Origin: Odobenus rosmarus divergens
Lineage: Eukaryota > Chordata > Mammalia > Carnivora > Odobenidae
Direction of reading: 5' to 3'
Assembly (NCBI RefSeq): GCF_000321225.1
Contig: NW_004451506.1
Coordinates: forward strand, 135,214-199,213
DNA length: 64,000 bases
Positions 23,131 through 34,918 of this stretch are shown one piece after another. The notes beneath the pieces are model-generated. The model was not told the origin of the DNA. It searched no databases and was given only the letters and a program-made list of their open reading frames with translations. A program made the translations under genes and the position numbers. The stretch's first letter is position 1, and every line of letters starts with the position of its first letter.

Positions 23131-23347
23131 GGGGCGCCTGGGTGGCTCAGTCGATTAAGCGGCTGTCTTCGGCTCAGGTCATGATCCCAGGGTCCTGGGA
23201 TCAAGCTCCACATCGAGCCCCACATCGGGCTCCTTGCTCGGTGGGGAGCCTGCTTCTCCCGCTCCCACTCCCCCTGCTTGTGTTCCCTCTCTTGCTGTGT
23301 CTCTCTCTGTCAAATAAATAAATAAAATCTTTAAAAAATAAAAAAAT
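23131..23347 (+). mobile_element. CAN-SINE (SINEC) with internal duplication
   Basis: The head is the near-consensus 'ggggcgcctgggtggctcag', with 'gtcatgatcccagggtcctg' and the tail 'caaataaataaataaaatct'. The segment 'ccacatcgagcc / ccacatcgggct' is a small internal tandem duplication not seen in the other copies here. Flanking 'aaaaagtaatataa' and 'aaaaagtgatatta' mark the target site. Confidence 0.95.
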
Positions 23348-23511
23348 AAAAAGTGATATTAAATTCAAAAAGATGGAGGCATGAACATTGTACCAAAGAA
23401 ATAGCTCCATGTATAAATGTACGCGAGTATTACGAAAATTGCTGAAGGCTTCTCAGCCTGCATCTGAGTCACTGCAATGGAGAGTGTCAAGCTCAATTAA
23501 GCCTGTAGCTT

Positions 23512-23602
23512 CTGCTTCTCCCTCTGACCCTCTTCCCTCTTGTGCTCTCTGTCTCTCATTCGCTCTCTCTCAAATAAATAAAATCTTTAAAAAAAAAAAA
23601 AA
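23512..23602 (+). mobile_element. 5'-truncated CAN-SINE with perfect target-site duplication
   Basis: Only the 3' part is present: 'ctgcttctccctctgaccct', then CT-rich sequence, 'caaataaataaaatcttt' and poly-A. The tRNA-like head is missing. Exact 13-base copies 'aagcctgtagctt' at 23499-23511 and 23603-23615 show that truncation happened at insertion rather than by later deletion. Confidence 0.9.
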
Positions 23603-24039
23603 AAGCCTGTAGCTTACAAGGGTATGTGGGTAGAGAATAAAAGGAAAGTAACAGTGGCTCTGAATTCTTTCTAAAATTTTACTTATTTAGCTGGGATTTA
23701 ATATTGAACCACTAGCTTAAAGTTATTATAGTAAGTTTTTCCAACTTGTTTATAGTATTAGATTATCTGATCTTCAATATTAATGAGGTTGGAATTACTA
23801 GCTTCCAAGTATTCAGAGAGGTGGATTGGAGTGGCCTTTGAGTTGATTTTTAAAGGAACTGTTCTTCATCAAGAGAAATTCTCAAGATATTGCTTCTCCC
23901 CCCACCCCCCAAAAAAAATCTAGGAATAGATCCAGTCATAATTATCATGTTCTGCTTTAACTTAGCATAAAATTACAAAATGGAAAAATTAACAGGTCTC
24001 CCAAAAGGATGAAGCATAGACTATTTCATACAGTAAGAC

Positions 24040-24310
24040 CTCTAGAACACAATGTTGGGGGAACATAAGCATTCTATAATAGCATGAATAGTATGACTTC
24101 ACCGACTTAAAAAAAAAAAAAATGAGAGAGAAAAACAGGCATATCTACATGTGAAGAGAGATCGTTAAAATTTTAATAGTATATAGGTCTAGAGTGTGAG
24201 ATTTCTAGTGATTTTTATCTTTTTAGATATTCTTTGCATTGCTTGAGTTTTCTATATAAGAATGCACTGTATTTATAATCATAAAATTAATGAAGCTGTG
24301 TTTTGAAAAA
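24040..24310 (+). mobile_element. Old L1 3'-UTR fossil
   Basis: 'gtgatttttatctttttaga', 'cattgcttgagttttctata' and 'gcactgtatttataatcata' follow the order of the L1M 3' UTR, sense orientation, ending in A-rich sequence. Confidence 0.5.
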
Positions 24311-26315
24311 AAAGCACACACACACATAACACAAAAGAGGAAGCAATCTGAAGGCATGTTGAGCCCATTTATCTGATTCAGAAACTTAGAAAAAAGAGCA
24401 TTCTGCTCAGGGGCCAGGTCTCCTGCCCAGTCTTTTGTTTGTCTCTTTCACATTGCTCCTCCTTTTCTTTTGATTTCCTGAGGTGAGTGTGAGAGCAGTC
24501 TTTTGGGTAGTCAATAGGCAATTGCCACGCTGGAGTGTGAGTTGGCCCCAGGCAAGCCAAACCTACCTGAAATCGAGGCCTCCCCTCATCCTGCTTATAG
24601 GGTTTGTGTTCCTCCATCGGGTTACATGACAAAGAGTTTAAGCGCAAATATCATCTGGGAAGAATATCACACGGAGCACTTCTCTGCCACTTGAAATCCT
24701 ACACCCACTTAGCTAACCAGGTAACAGACCAGCCTAACAAGTCCCACAGCCCTAGGGAGGAACCCAGGTGGCCGGGTCCTCCGTCAGAGAGCAGGGATCC
24801 GACGGGCTGCAGGGGTATGGAGAATCATGCAACCGGCTCAGAACTGGGGTCGAAGGAAAGAGGTCCACGCAGGAGATAGAGTTATTTTATGGCGCTCACT
24901 GCAGTTTGAGGAACCCCAGGGTGAAATCTGCACATAAGCAGTTGCTCGTCCCTTAAAGAAGTCTCATGGGGAATATGTCTGTGTTCCTTGGCTACATTCA
25001 TCGGCCCCAAACTTAGGCTATTCAGTGCCTTAGCTTAATGAAACCCTCATCTCTATATTAAAATTCTTCTCTGCAACCCTCCACAGTTAAACAGTTTGTC
25101 CTTTCTTAGCATCTATCCAGGGTGGTTTCTCAGAGCTGCTCAGGCTCCCCTGTGGCACTGAGGTTCTGTATTAACAGTCCCGCCCCCCTCCCCCACCCGC
25201 CCTTCCCTTCTCCTGGGCTGCAGTCCCCGGCTGCACCACTGAGCTCCACCTCTTCCCTTGCTCCAGCTTTCAGCCCTTTCCTCGGTGCTCTCTGTAAATG
25301 AACAATTCACAGTGCAGCCTGATCTCAGGTCTCCTGAACAGAGTTTCTCCTGATGCCTGACCTCTACCTGTTGGCGTCTTTCCGGTCAAGGTCGGCACGT
25401 AGGTCGCGCTATCAGTTTCTGGCCTCACCGCCCTCTCCTTAAGACATTAACATACTTTAAAGCCAGATTGACATGCCTTTTGCTGCAGGGGAACCAACCA
25501 CATTTCAAGTCACAATGCCGTAAGTACCACTGTAAGGCAAAGGCATGATCCAAACCATTCGAGAAAAACCCACTTCATGACGTTGTTGCCACACTTCATC
25601 CCGTTGGATCCAGGGGGGTGTTCTGTCACCACAGGAGAACAACTCATCTGCTGCGCTGGGTGTCAAAAGAGCTGAATTTGGATTTGGGCTCAGCTCCTGG
25701 TCTAAGGGTACAGAGCTTTCTTTGGGTTTCAGTTTCCACGTCAATGAGAGAAATTCCCACCCTAACTTCAGGGGTTAACTTTCAGGAAAAAATATAAGAA
25801 AATAAGTAGGAAGAAACTTCTACAAATAAAAAGCCAACGTATGGGCACCAGATTTAAGGCTGTTAACCTCTCCAAGTCCAGGCTGACCATCCTGACAGTG
25901 ACGGCTAATCACCCGGGCACCCGTAAACCACAGATCGGAAGCTACCCCAGATAAAGCCACTGAAGGAGAAATTCCAAAGCAGGCCAATGTCTTCTACGCC
26001 TCTCCTAGGGCTCTGAACCTCACCTCCCCACAACTTGGCTGCTGGCATTCGGCAGGACAACCCCAAAGTCCCAAGGCCAGCACATTCAGAGGTTTATAAA
26101 GTCCCATAGGCAAGCACACACCCTTCCCTTTGTGCTTATACATTTAAACTACAGTTGCTCTAAATGAAGCACTTTATTTTTTCCTCCTTTTTCCCCAAAG
26201 CCCCAGGCACTTCCATAAGCACAGAAAGGATGCCTTTGCTATGGGCACAAGTGAAGGCAACGGTGCCGGTGATCCTGCCCAGGGGGAGGATGTTTGCACT
26301 CACTCATCAAGTTAC

Positions 26316-26415
26316 CTTGGAGTCCGTCTTTCTCAGAGATGCCCCCGCATCCACCAGAAGCTGGCACACGGCCCGGTTCCGCTGGCAGGCAGCCTTGTGC
26401 AGGGCGGTCTCACCC
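26316..26415 (-). CDS. DGKI: DGKI coding exon: ankyrin repeat core
   Basis: A 100-nt exon. Its first base completes a Thr codon (AC|G) from the previous exon. It then encodes 33 residues beginning GETALHKAACQRNRAVCQLL and continuing VDAGASLRKTDSK, a textbook ankyrin helix-turn-helix (the TALH tetrapeptide, then the LLVDAGA end). Sense-strand borders are 'cctttgctttag' before the exon and AAG|GTAACT after it. The phase leads directly into GKTPQ of the next exon. DGK zeta has a related but different repeat (ETCLHQAA...), so iota is the better call. A very C-rich stretch lies about 40-95 bases upstream of the acceptor in the pre-mRNA. Confidence 0.97.
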
Positions 26416-28081
26416 CTAAAGCAAAGAGGAAATGGGAAACCACCCATAAAGGGGTTGGGGGGGGCGGGAGTGGGGGTGGGGCTGGAGGCTGCAGGGAGGG
26501 GGTGAGGGTAGCTTCCTATCCCTGCTGCTGAGGTTCTGGGCTCATCTGCCTCCTTCGCGATCTGCAGCTGAGATCCGGGCACATTCTGGGGGCTGCGGAT
26601 GAGGGGGTGTCTAAAAATGCCTTCAGTTAGTCATCAGCGAACCAGAACTCCAATCGCTTGTCTCAACAGTGTTAACTAGGCTGAGTGATTTTGTTTTCAA
26701 CCACCGACGTTGGATTTAGGTAACACTTCATGGCACTGTTGAACAAACTGATGTGTAGAGAGATGGGTCTGAGCACGGTGGAACGATTTTCTCTGTGGAC
26801 ACATGTGGGCAGAACATAGGGGCACCGGATCAAGTACACACGGGGCAGGCATGGAAAAACCACAGGCCCCTCAGGCACCTCACACGGTTCTTGGCTGACC
26901 ACCATCTGGCCCTCGGTGGAGTATCTCTGGGGGACTTGGCGTGGAAGGACCAGGTCAACACAAGCCGCCCTACCTGCTGATTTCATGCAAATGGCAGGTG
27001 GGAGGGTGCGGGCAGCCACAGAGGACATCTGGGAGAGCTGGGAACACAAACTGTCCCCTGTTGGCCATAGGCCACTCAGTATAGAAGAAGGCAAAGCAAA
27101 GTAGCCATTCCTACCCCCTCTAATGGGCAGGCAGTCTAGGGAGGAGGAGGTCTCCATTCTGTGTCCAAAATTGAAAAGATGCTTAATGCCAAAGCGGATG
27201 GAAAATCAAATGCAGTTCTAAGAACAAACGGGTTAGTGACAACTTTGCCAATAGGATGTGGTATGTGGACAAACTCTCTGTCATGACAGTGTCTTCCCTG
27301 TCTAGTAAGTCATAACTATAGAACTCTACCCTTCCCACTCAGCTTCCATTCTATTCATTTCTACTTTTCCTCCTCCAGACCTACTTAGCTACTCCCCATC
27401 CATCTTTATCTCTTTTCAAACGTCTTTGAAGTTTTATAGTGCTTCCTATATGGCTTTCAGGGTGAGATGGTTAGCCTTTCTTTGTTCCTACTTGGGGAGT
27501 AGGAGCTATTTTGCTGCCCTAGGAATAAAAATGTTGAAAACAAACATTATCAGTTTGGGGACCACCCCAGAGAAGAAGACTTTCTCAACTGGAGTTTCTC
27601 TTATGAACCACAGAACATAAAATGATTGGATTTACTATATTCTTAATTCTCCAATGGTTGTATATACCCAGTTCCATTCCAGACCCGGTATAGAGGTTTC
27701 ATTACAAAGGACGCCGTAGGGTATTAGGACTTAATTTTCTCACAAACCCCAGTTGAGAAAGAGTAAATAAAAAGGGTAAATGTATTTATTTAGACTTCTC
27801 AGTAGTCCAAGATGCATCAGTGCAAAACTACCTTACCTCTAGGAAGCTCTAAATGATGAATAGCAATGACTGTGCATGCAATCATTATGACTCTTGTCAT
27901 CAATTTTTATTGGGTAATTTTTGATTTAGAAGATTAGCCCGGCACAGTTATAAATACAATTGAAAGTGAACTTCTTATCACTGACATTTAAATTACCTGT
28001 TGTATGCTCTATAGGCTACGTTCTTCTCCGATATGTTCTAAAGAAAATAATCTAGACTATGTAATGAAAGGAAACACTCAC
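26416..28081 (-). other. DGKI: DGKI intron between the 37-nt and 100-nt exons
   Basis: About 1.67 kb, donor GTGAGT and acceptor TTTAG in sense. It contains a G-rich plus-strand tract (26451-26509) next to the acceptor. A 161-codon minus-strand open frame at 26.7-27.2 kb has no recognisable domain and no splice or coding support. No interspersed repeat is obvious. Confidence 0.85.
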
Positions 28082-28118
28082 GTTTCGCTGTCTGCCATAT
28101 CCAATAACTCGGGAGGTC
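28082..28118 (-). CDS. DGKI: DGKI 37-nt coding exon between ankyrin repeats
   Basis: A very short exon. Its first two bases (GA) complete a Gly codon (G|GA), then it encodes PPELLDMADSE and gives AC to the next Thr codon. Acceptor in sense is 'cctcttatttag', donor GAAAC|GTGAGT. The peptide joins DHG at the end of one repeat to GETALH at the start of the next, matching the loop-plus-strand spacing of DGK zeta (DHAPPEILDAVEENGET). At 37 nt its skipping would shift the frame. Confidence 0.95.
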
Positions 28119-28789
28119 CTAAATAAGAGGAAAACAAGATGCCATCAAAAGTAAGTTCAGAAACTAAAACATTAACAAAAAAATCTATAGTCACAGAATT
28201 AAAACACGTTGGAAAGCTGAATAAAGTAGAGTCATTTGGTGAAAGTCATTTGGTGAAAGACCACCTCCCCTGCTCCGCCCCCCCAAAAAGAAAGGATTTC
28301 TCTATTCCCACTCACCAACCGCCCAACTGCCACCAACCAATATGTGTGGAATGATACAGCCTATGCTTTTAAAGCAGCTTTCATTCAGGTTGAAGAAATA
28401 AAATTAGTCATAATAGAATAAGTGAGAAATAACGAAGTTATTTGGGGAATGGGGACACTTCAGTGGGCTTTAAGGATTGTTTATCATTCCCCAGAGGCAG
28501 GTTGTTTAAGATGGGGTTTTATACAGTATAATTTTAAAGCTACAAGATACCAGAGATATCATCCAGTCCAATATCTATATTTTAGAAACAGAGTAAAATT
28601 ATATTTTTCATAAAATTTCCCTTCCAAGACCTGAAAGAAATGTTATGCATAAACACCAAATGATTATAGATGCTTCCTTAGGAACTGAGATGTCTGATGA
28701 GTTTGTGCACTGATGATATTCTATTTGTTCACCAATTAAATCATTCAATCTGCAAACAATGCTTGGAATGACCACCTTTCCACCTTCTG

Positions 28790-29210
28790 CACCACTGATT
28801 CCTCCCCCAACCCTCCCGTACTCTAATCAGTCTGCACGTATCAGCTGAGACACATTTTCCACAAAGCCCTGTACAACCCCCACTCCAAATACTGCATTAA
28901 GTGTCCTGCCTATGTGCCCCGTCATTTTGTACACTAACCGTATGTCCTGTGGTTGGGAGGGTAACATAATTTATCATCCAAATTGAGACTGTCCCAGACA
29001 GGTGGGGATATGTAATTACTTTAGTGATCAGGACATTTAAACCATAATAAAACCACCTGCGGATTTGTCTCTCTCCATAACTAGACTGTGGTAAACCCCC
29101 TTGAAGCTGTGGCCTATGCCTTGTTCACCACTACATCCTTCCTTGGTGCCTGGCATAGAGCCTGGTACCAAGCAGATGCTTACATGTTTGGTTGAATTAA
29201 TGAATAAATG
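28790..29210 (+). mobile_element. L2 LINE fossil with an interruption
   Basis: 'cacattttccacaaagccct', 'catccttccttggtgcctgg', 'catagagcctggtaccaagc' and the end 'attaatgaataaatg' follow the L2 3' region (gtgcctggcacatagtaggc ... gaatgaatgaatg). Bases 28963-29053 do not fit and look like inserted foreign sequence. Confidence 0.6.
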
Positions 29211-29699
29211 TGCTTGGACATGCCAAACACAGTTCTAGGTATTGAGCATTTTAGTCTTTAGAAATATGATCCTGTTGATTTGCTCTCTGTCTTGTTGGAT
29301 ATCATTATAATTGAAAATTTGCCTTTTATGATTTCTTATTACATAGAAAGAAGAAAGGGGAGAGATTAGGACTTCCCAACCATGAAAGTCACTGGCCAAG
29401 AAGATGACTAAGATGCCATGGTACCTTCACAATCCTCCTGGTCATCCAAGAGCTGCCTCCTCTTTCACATCTACTGGTCGTCTAGGCCAGCTGAATCTTC
29501 CCTTGCACCCTCTGCCCTATTCGTCTCTCCTCTTTGTCCTATTTGACAAATAGGCTTCCTAATTGGTCTCTGCCTAGAGCATAATTAGCATTCAGAAACA
29601 GGTACTAAGAAAAATGAAAAGGTCTCTCATCGTTCAGATTTCCAATTCAGCATATTGACTGCTTACTCCCAAGCATTCAACCATGAAAGTTTGCAGTCT

Positions 29700-30140
29700 T
29701 TCACCTGGAATTGCCCTTCCTCAATTTGTTCCAGGTTCCATTTCTTCATATCAGCTGTGCCATCACCCACCATCACCCACCTCTCTCTGGGGCTCTCCCA
29801 GCTCAGAGAGCTTCTTCCCTCCACTCCCCCAATCCAGAACAGCCTTCCCTTTTCTAGCTGCATACCTAAATCTGACCTGTCCTGTAAAGCCCAGTCTGTG
29901 ACAAGGTCTTCTGAAACGACCAGCTTTGACAGACAGAATCTATCCCTTCTCTGAACTCCTTCTCTCGTAACACTTACTTGGTTCCACCCTTGTACTATGT
30001 ATTTGCTTTTAACTCATATGCCTTGTCTCCCTAAATGAATTATACTAAATCCTTGCCGTGTAAGAATATTTATTATTTTTCATTTATTATTTTTCTAGCA
30101 CCTATCCTACATTAAGGATTCAACAAAGACGTAATGCATT
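29700..30140 (+). mobile_element. L2 LINE fossil
   Basis: Pyrimidine-rich L2-like order: 'tcacctggaattgcccttcc', 'ctgtcctgtaaagcccagtc', 'aacacttacttggttccacc', 'ctcatatgccttgtctccct', ending near 'ctagcacctatcctac'. Strongly diverged. Confidence 0.5.
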
Positions 30141-30214
30141 TATTTTTGTTCCTCAGTCTTGTGGTTCTAAGGAAACATGAATGATAATGCCCACAACAAA
30201 CACCCAAAGAAGTG

Positions 30215-30435
30215 CAAGGCAGTATCATGTAGTGATGGGTACTAGAGCTGAACCTCCTTGCTTCAAAATTCTGGCTCTACCTGCCACTTACTGGATCTCG
30301 GGCCAGTTCATTTAATCTCTCGGTCTCTTGATTGCCACGTACATTAAAGAAGGATTGATAATATGTATCTCACAGGATTCTTGCGAGGTTTCATAAGTCA
30401 ATATAAGTTATATGCTTAAAATGGAAGCTGGCATG
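30215..30435 (+). mobile_element. MIR SINE, near full length
   Basis: Blocks run in consensus order: 'gcagtatcatgtagtgatgg', 'aaaattctggctctacctgc', 'cacttactggatctcgggcc', 'gtatctcacaggattcttgc', then 'atgcttaaaatg'. It is one of the most complete MIR copies in the window. Confidence 0.7.
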
Positions 30436-32284
30436 CTACATGCAAGATTGGAAGTGTCCTATTCTCTGACTTAAGCAGGTTACGCTAAGTCGAGATGTGG
30501 AGCATCAGTGGAGGGAGGAAATATACTGGGCTCTGCATTTATCTCCATTCACTTTTGAAGCCACTTGTTGACTCGAATTCTATGTCCTGAGAACCAATAC
30601 TCCAAACCCCTTCAACTGTTGGCAGGGCATTCTCTACAAGGTCAAGAACAAGGACGCTTACAGTGTCCAGTGGTCCCCAAAGAGAGTGCCTGCCACCTTC
30701 AGCCAACCCTTGGAGCCATTCATTTGCACAGGAATTCCATGAATAGGAGCAACCCAGCCCCATTCCACTCCACTCCAGCAGCTCTGTTCCCACCATTCAC
30801 TGCTAAGTGCATGCTTATCTGGGCACCAGAGGCCTCACCCCCTTCCCCCTTCATTCAGGACTCAGAGCTGCACCCACGGTGGGTCCACCAACTCCAGGGT
30901 CCATGCCATCATGTAAGTGAGAGGCTGTGGGACCAGCTACATCGGTGCCAAAACCGCCATTGTTTGACACTCTGAACATGGGGACAAGGAAGAGAAGGGA
31001 CCTTGTTCCTCAAGTGTCTTACAAGAATCGCCATAAATGCAGCCAACCCAGAACAATGACAGAGCTGATTATCCAATTTATGAGTCAGGCATGCCTGTAG
31101 CTGCTTATCACCTTCCCCTTCTCTCCTTTTAATCCTCGGCAGCTGACAGAGGTGAGCGGAAGAGGTGCTGCTCCTAAAATGAGCCATTCTTGCTCTTAAT
31201 TAAAACCTAACAAAACCCCAATTACAGGTTTCAGGAATGGAATGGGCTCTGGAATGATGGACTTAATTAACCCAAACTTTCCTCATCTGCCCATCAACAC
31301 ATATAATCATCAAAGAGCAGAACGTTTTGAACACTGTCAGGCAAATCGCCAATGAAGAGGCAAGGGCGGCAGCGAACCGATGATAGGCGGGAGTGTGGAG
31401 CTATTTTTAATAGTACAGGTACATTTTCTAGTAATGTTTTAACCTGCTTTAAAATAACTGTGTTTGCGTAATGCTGGCGAGAGGGGGTTGGAGAGGAGGA
31501 AATAAGAAGAGGCCTGAGTGCCAGGTGCAGCCCAAGAACAGGGTGGAGGTTCCCTCCCTTCCAATGATCTGCTGGGAGCTCCTTCAATAGTATATTGTGC
31601 TGTTTAGCAGTGCTCCGTGTGGGTTAGTAGCATTGATTATCCAATCTTACAATTTGGAGAACGGGGGCATGGCTAGAGAGACAAAAAAATAATCCTCCCA
31701 GACCTCACAAATTCTCTTTAAAGGAAAAAGTATTTTAAAAAAAATAGCATCTATGATTTTTGGAAAGTTAATTTGAGTCTCACTGTTAAGGGAGAGCCCA
31801 AGAGAAAGAAACGACGATGGAATTCTTCCAGTTTATATCCATGGTGAATGTCTGGATCTAAGGCTTATTGCATATTTTAGGTATGCATATGGTCTGATTG
31901 TGGATATCATGCCATCTCCCTTAGGGAACTGGAATGCCATGACTTTGTTAGCAGTGAACTCACATTTATTCCCTGAATATAAAAGGACGTCTTGGTTCTC
32001 TGTCCCTCCTAGGGTTTATTACCATGTCCACACTCAGTCCCACAGTTGACCTACACCACAAAGCAACTGTTAAGTCCTGATTGAAGGGACACGTGTACAA
32101 ATTTCTCCATGAAACTTTCGATCGATCACTGCCCCTCCACAGCTCTGCACCAGTTGTCACTGGAACCCTGCATATAATACTTCTATCGATCTACCCTGCA
32201 TTGTGATTTTTTATCCGTGTGTCATTGCCCTCACCAGGTCTTAGAACTATGGAGGGCAGAGACCATATACTACATACAAGTCTT

Positions 32285-32435
32285 GGCAAGGAACCTAACA
32301 TCACTATGCTTCAGCTGTCTCCACCTGTCAGATGGAGATAAGAGAGCTCACTATGTGGGATTGTTTTAAGAATTACATATGTTAATACATACAAAGCACT
32401 TAGAACCATAAACGTTAGCAGTGACTATCACTATA
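32285..32435 (+). mobile_element. MIR-like SINE fragment
   Basis: 'tgtcagatggagataagaga', 'tgggattgttttaagaatta' and 'caaagcacttagaaccataa' match the 3' two thirds of MIR. Confidence 0.6.
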
Positions 32436-34011
32436 ATATTTTTTCTCCAAAGTTCATGGGGGCAGAATTCATTTTTTTCTAATAAATGAATGAAGACCTT
32501 TAAAAATCAATGTGGATCCCAGCCAGCATCCTGTTTTTTTCAGAGAAAGATCCAAAAAGGTACATGGATTCAAAAGACTGTGCTACATAGGGAAATGGTC
32601 CTAAAAATAAGGGGGGAAATGTACTAAGAGGATACACACATCAGTATTCGGGCGAAAGCCAGGGAATGCGAGAGGAAGCCAAACCTCACAAAGCTGCCAA
32701 CACGAGAAAGTGAACAGCATGGTTAGGCAGTCAGGCCTTCCGAAGGCAGCAAGTTTGCTGCCCGGTGCTCATTCCACTGGCTCTCCCACTGGACACCCCA
32801 GCTTTTGCTGGCGCAACCCCATCATCAGTACTGTCCTTGTATTCTATATGATGTGTCTTTTGTCACGTGCACCCTTTAGTTTGCTTCCCACGTCAAGGCA
32901 TCCAAATCCCCTTTGCTATTGCTTCCACCTCTCCATGGCCTCTCTCTCCCCGGACCTCATTTTCCATTAGTCTCCCAGACGCTGCCAGCAGACCATTCCA
33001 AATCCTCCTCTGCCCCAGGACAAAAGCCGCACAGATGTGGGGAGAGCTGGCTCTGGGAACTCTAACAGCACCGTCATCCTGTCCCAGCGGGGTGGTGGTC
33101 GTTTCTCTTGGGGACCAGAGGCCGAAAAAGGGGGGGTAAAAAAAAAGAAAGAAAAGAAAGACTAGAGACAGCAAACGAGGGAAGACAAAATAAGCCATTG
33201 AAATCAAAAAGGAAATGCATGAGTGAGATTTCTATCAGGACACGCGGTAGGGGGGCGACGGGGTGGGGGTGGGGAGAATAAAAACAAAGGAGCGAAATGT
33301 GCGGGGTGGTAAAAGCCTAAAACAACACAAAAGTCTCTTGGAGAGGTACAAGGAGGGAGGAGGGAGCGGGTAGAAAATATGGTTGAAAGGAGCTGAAAAG
33401 CAGGAACCACTGGGGGACCCCGGCTGGAACCCCTCGGCATCTTTCCCTCTCCACCGTGTGCCCATGGAATTTTAGCTCTCTTCCTCCTCCATTCTCTCTG
33501 CAACCCTCCCAAGGCCCAAATTCCAGTTTTTCATAAAGGAAAACAGCAGGTTGTGCATTTGAGAGAAAGTCCCAAAGAAGATGCAGGACAGAGAAAAATT
33601 CAAACCGCCTGCGGCTTGTCAGAGTCTACCACACACTCCTGCCCCTTGCCCCACAGCCCTGCTATAAAGAGCACTTAGAGGAGAAATACGTTGCTTAGTG
33701 TGGTGCCGAGGAAGACAACTAATCTCTCACGACTCCTGTTCAGGGCGCGCCCTCCCGACTGTGGACCCCACTGCTCACCATAAATAACCAGTGAAGAGGG
33801 GGGCAAAGCAGAGGGATAGGGGCTCCCGCCTGAGCAAGAATGCAGGGTGCAAACAAGCCCCTACACTCTCAGGCATCTTGGAAAGGGCCCACAGATTTCT
33901 CAGAACCCTTGTCAGGAAGCCATCTTTATAGTCGGGGATTTGAACAGATTTTACGATTTATATCATATGAAGCCACAGGAAAGACTTAAACCAAATGAAA
34001 AAAAAAAAAAA

Positions 34012-34043
34012 AACCAAACCAAAACCAAAACCAAAACTAAAAC
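34012..34043 (+). repeat. CCAAAA short tandem repeat
   Basis: Five to six units of CCAAAA/CTAAAA follow a run of A. Confidence 0.85.
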
Positions 34044-34918
34044 TTCGAAAGATTTGCAGCATTCGAGATTGGGAGGAATGTCCCTCTCCATCTTTGGCAC
34101 CGTGTAAAACTGTACTCTTTTCCCATTTACATGAGTTCAAATTGATCAGACTTGTCTACCACAAATCTGATGCTGGTTTATAAATACATTGCCACGGGCT
34201 GGGATTCATCCTGAATCCCAGCCTCATGGAGGCCTCTTGGAAAAGGCTATTTTCCCTGTCAGACCAAGGGGATTCTAGAGCTGCCACGACATAAAATTGG
34301 AGAGATTATTTCACTGACCAGGGGTCACATTAAGAGGATTGTTACAGAGCAGAAAAAGTGTTGTGTTTCCCGTGAACTTGTCCCTGCCATCAAGAAAACT
34401 GTAATTTACAGGGGGTTTCTGTTATTTAAAAGAGACAAATTTTTCTGCAAAAAAAAAAAAAAAAGTTTACAATCTCAACATGCACAGGCTAATATAAATT
34501 GTTATCAGCGACTATAATGTTAAACAGCAACAATGAAAACAGGGGAGCTGAAGTGCTTAGCTCTTGGGGAACCTGCTGACTTAGGAGGGCTATGTCAAAA
34601 GATTTGCCTGCATATTCCTGAATAAGTAGAAATAATGAGATCAATGTTAAGGCTGAAATCAACAGTGCCTATCAGGTTGATAAATGCTAGTTTCAATAAA
34701 AAATCAACTGCAAGTTAGTTCTCATGATTTGACTAGAGAACTGAAAGGCTAAAAACTGCCATCCCTCAAAACTGCAGTGATTCTTGGACTGGAGAGCATA
34801 ATAAGATTTTATTTTCATACAGAAAGATGGAGTGTGCTCCATATCTCTAGTCTCTCTTTCAGGTTTGTACTGGCCAGTGAGATTGTGGTGAGGCAGGGAG
34901 GGAATCAGATGCCTCCCG

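Larger units (their letters stand above)
21886..26315 (-). other. DGKI: DGKI last intron
   Basis: The 4.4 kb intron between the last two coding exons has a sense GTAAC donor and a TTTAG acceptor. It contains a 28-bp tandem duplication (22095-22149), an antisense L1 3'-UTR fossil with two CAN-SINE insertions (22.4-23.4 kb), a truncated CAN-SINE (23512-23602), another L1 tail (24.0-24.3 kb) and a moderately GC-rich stretch around 25.15-25.45 kb. I saw no further exon. Confidence 0.85.

Noticed and set aside
23131..23347. tRNA gene candidate (tRNA-like head of the SINEs)
   Set aside because: The heads are SINE 5' regions derived from tRNA-Lys with degenerate boxes and A-rich tails, not functional tRNA genes.
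26672..27157. 161-codon minus-strand open frame inside a DGKI intron
   Set aside because: It lacks a recognisable domain, and no splice sites or known DGKI residues connect it to the flanking exons. Long frames occur by chance in GC-richer sequence.
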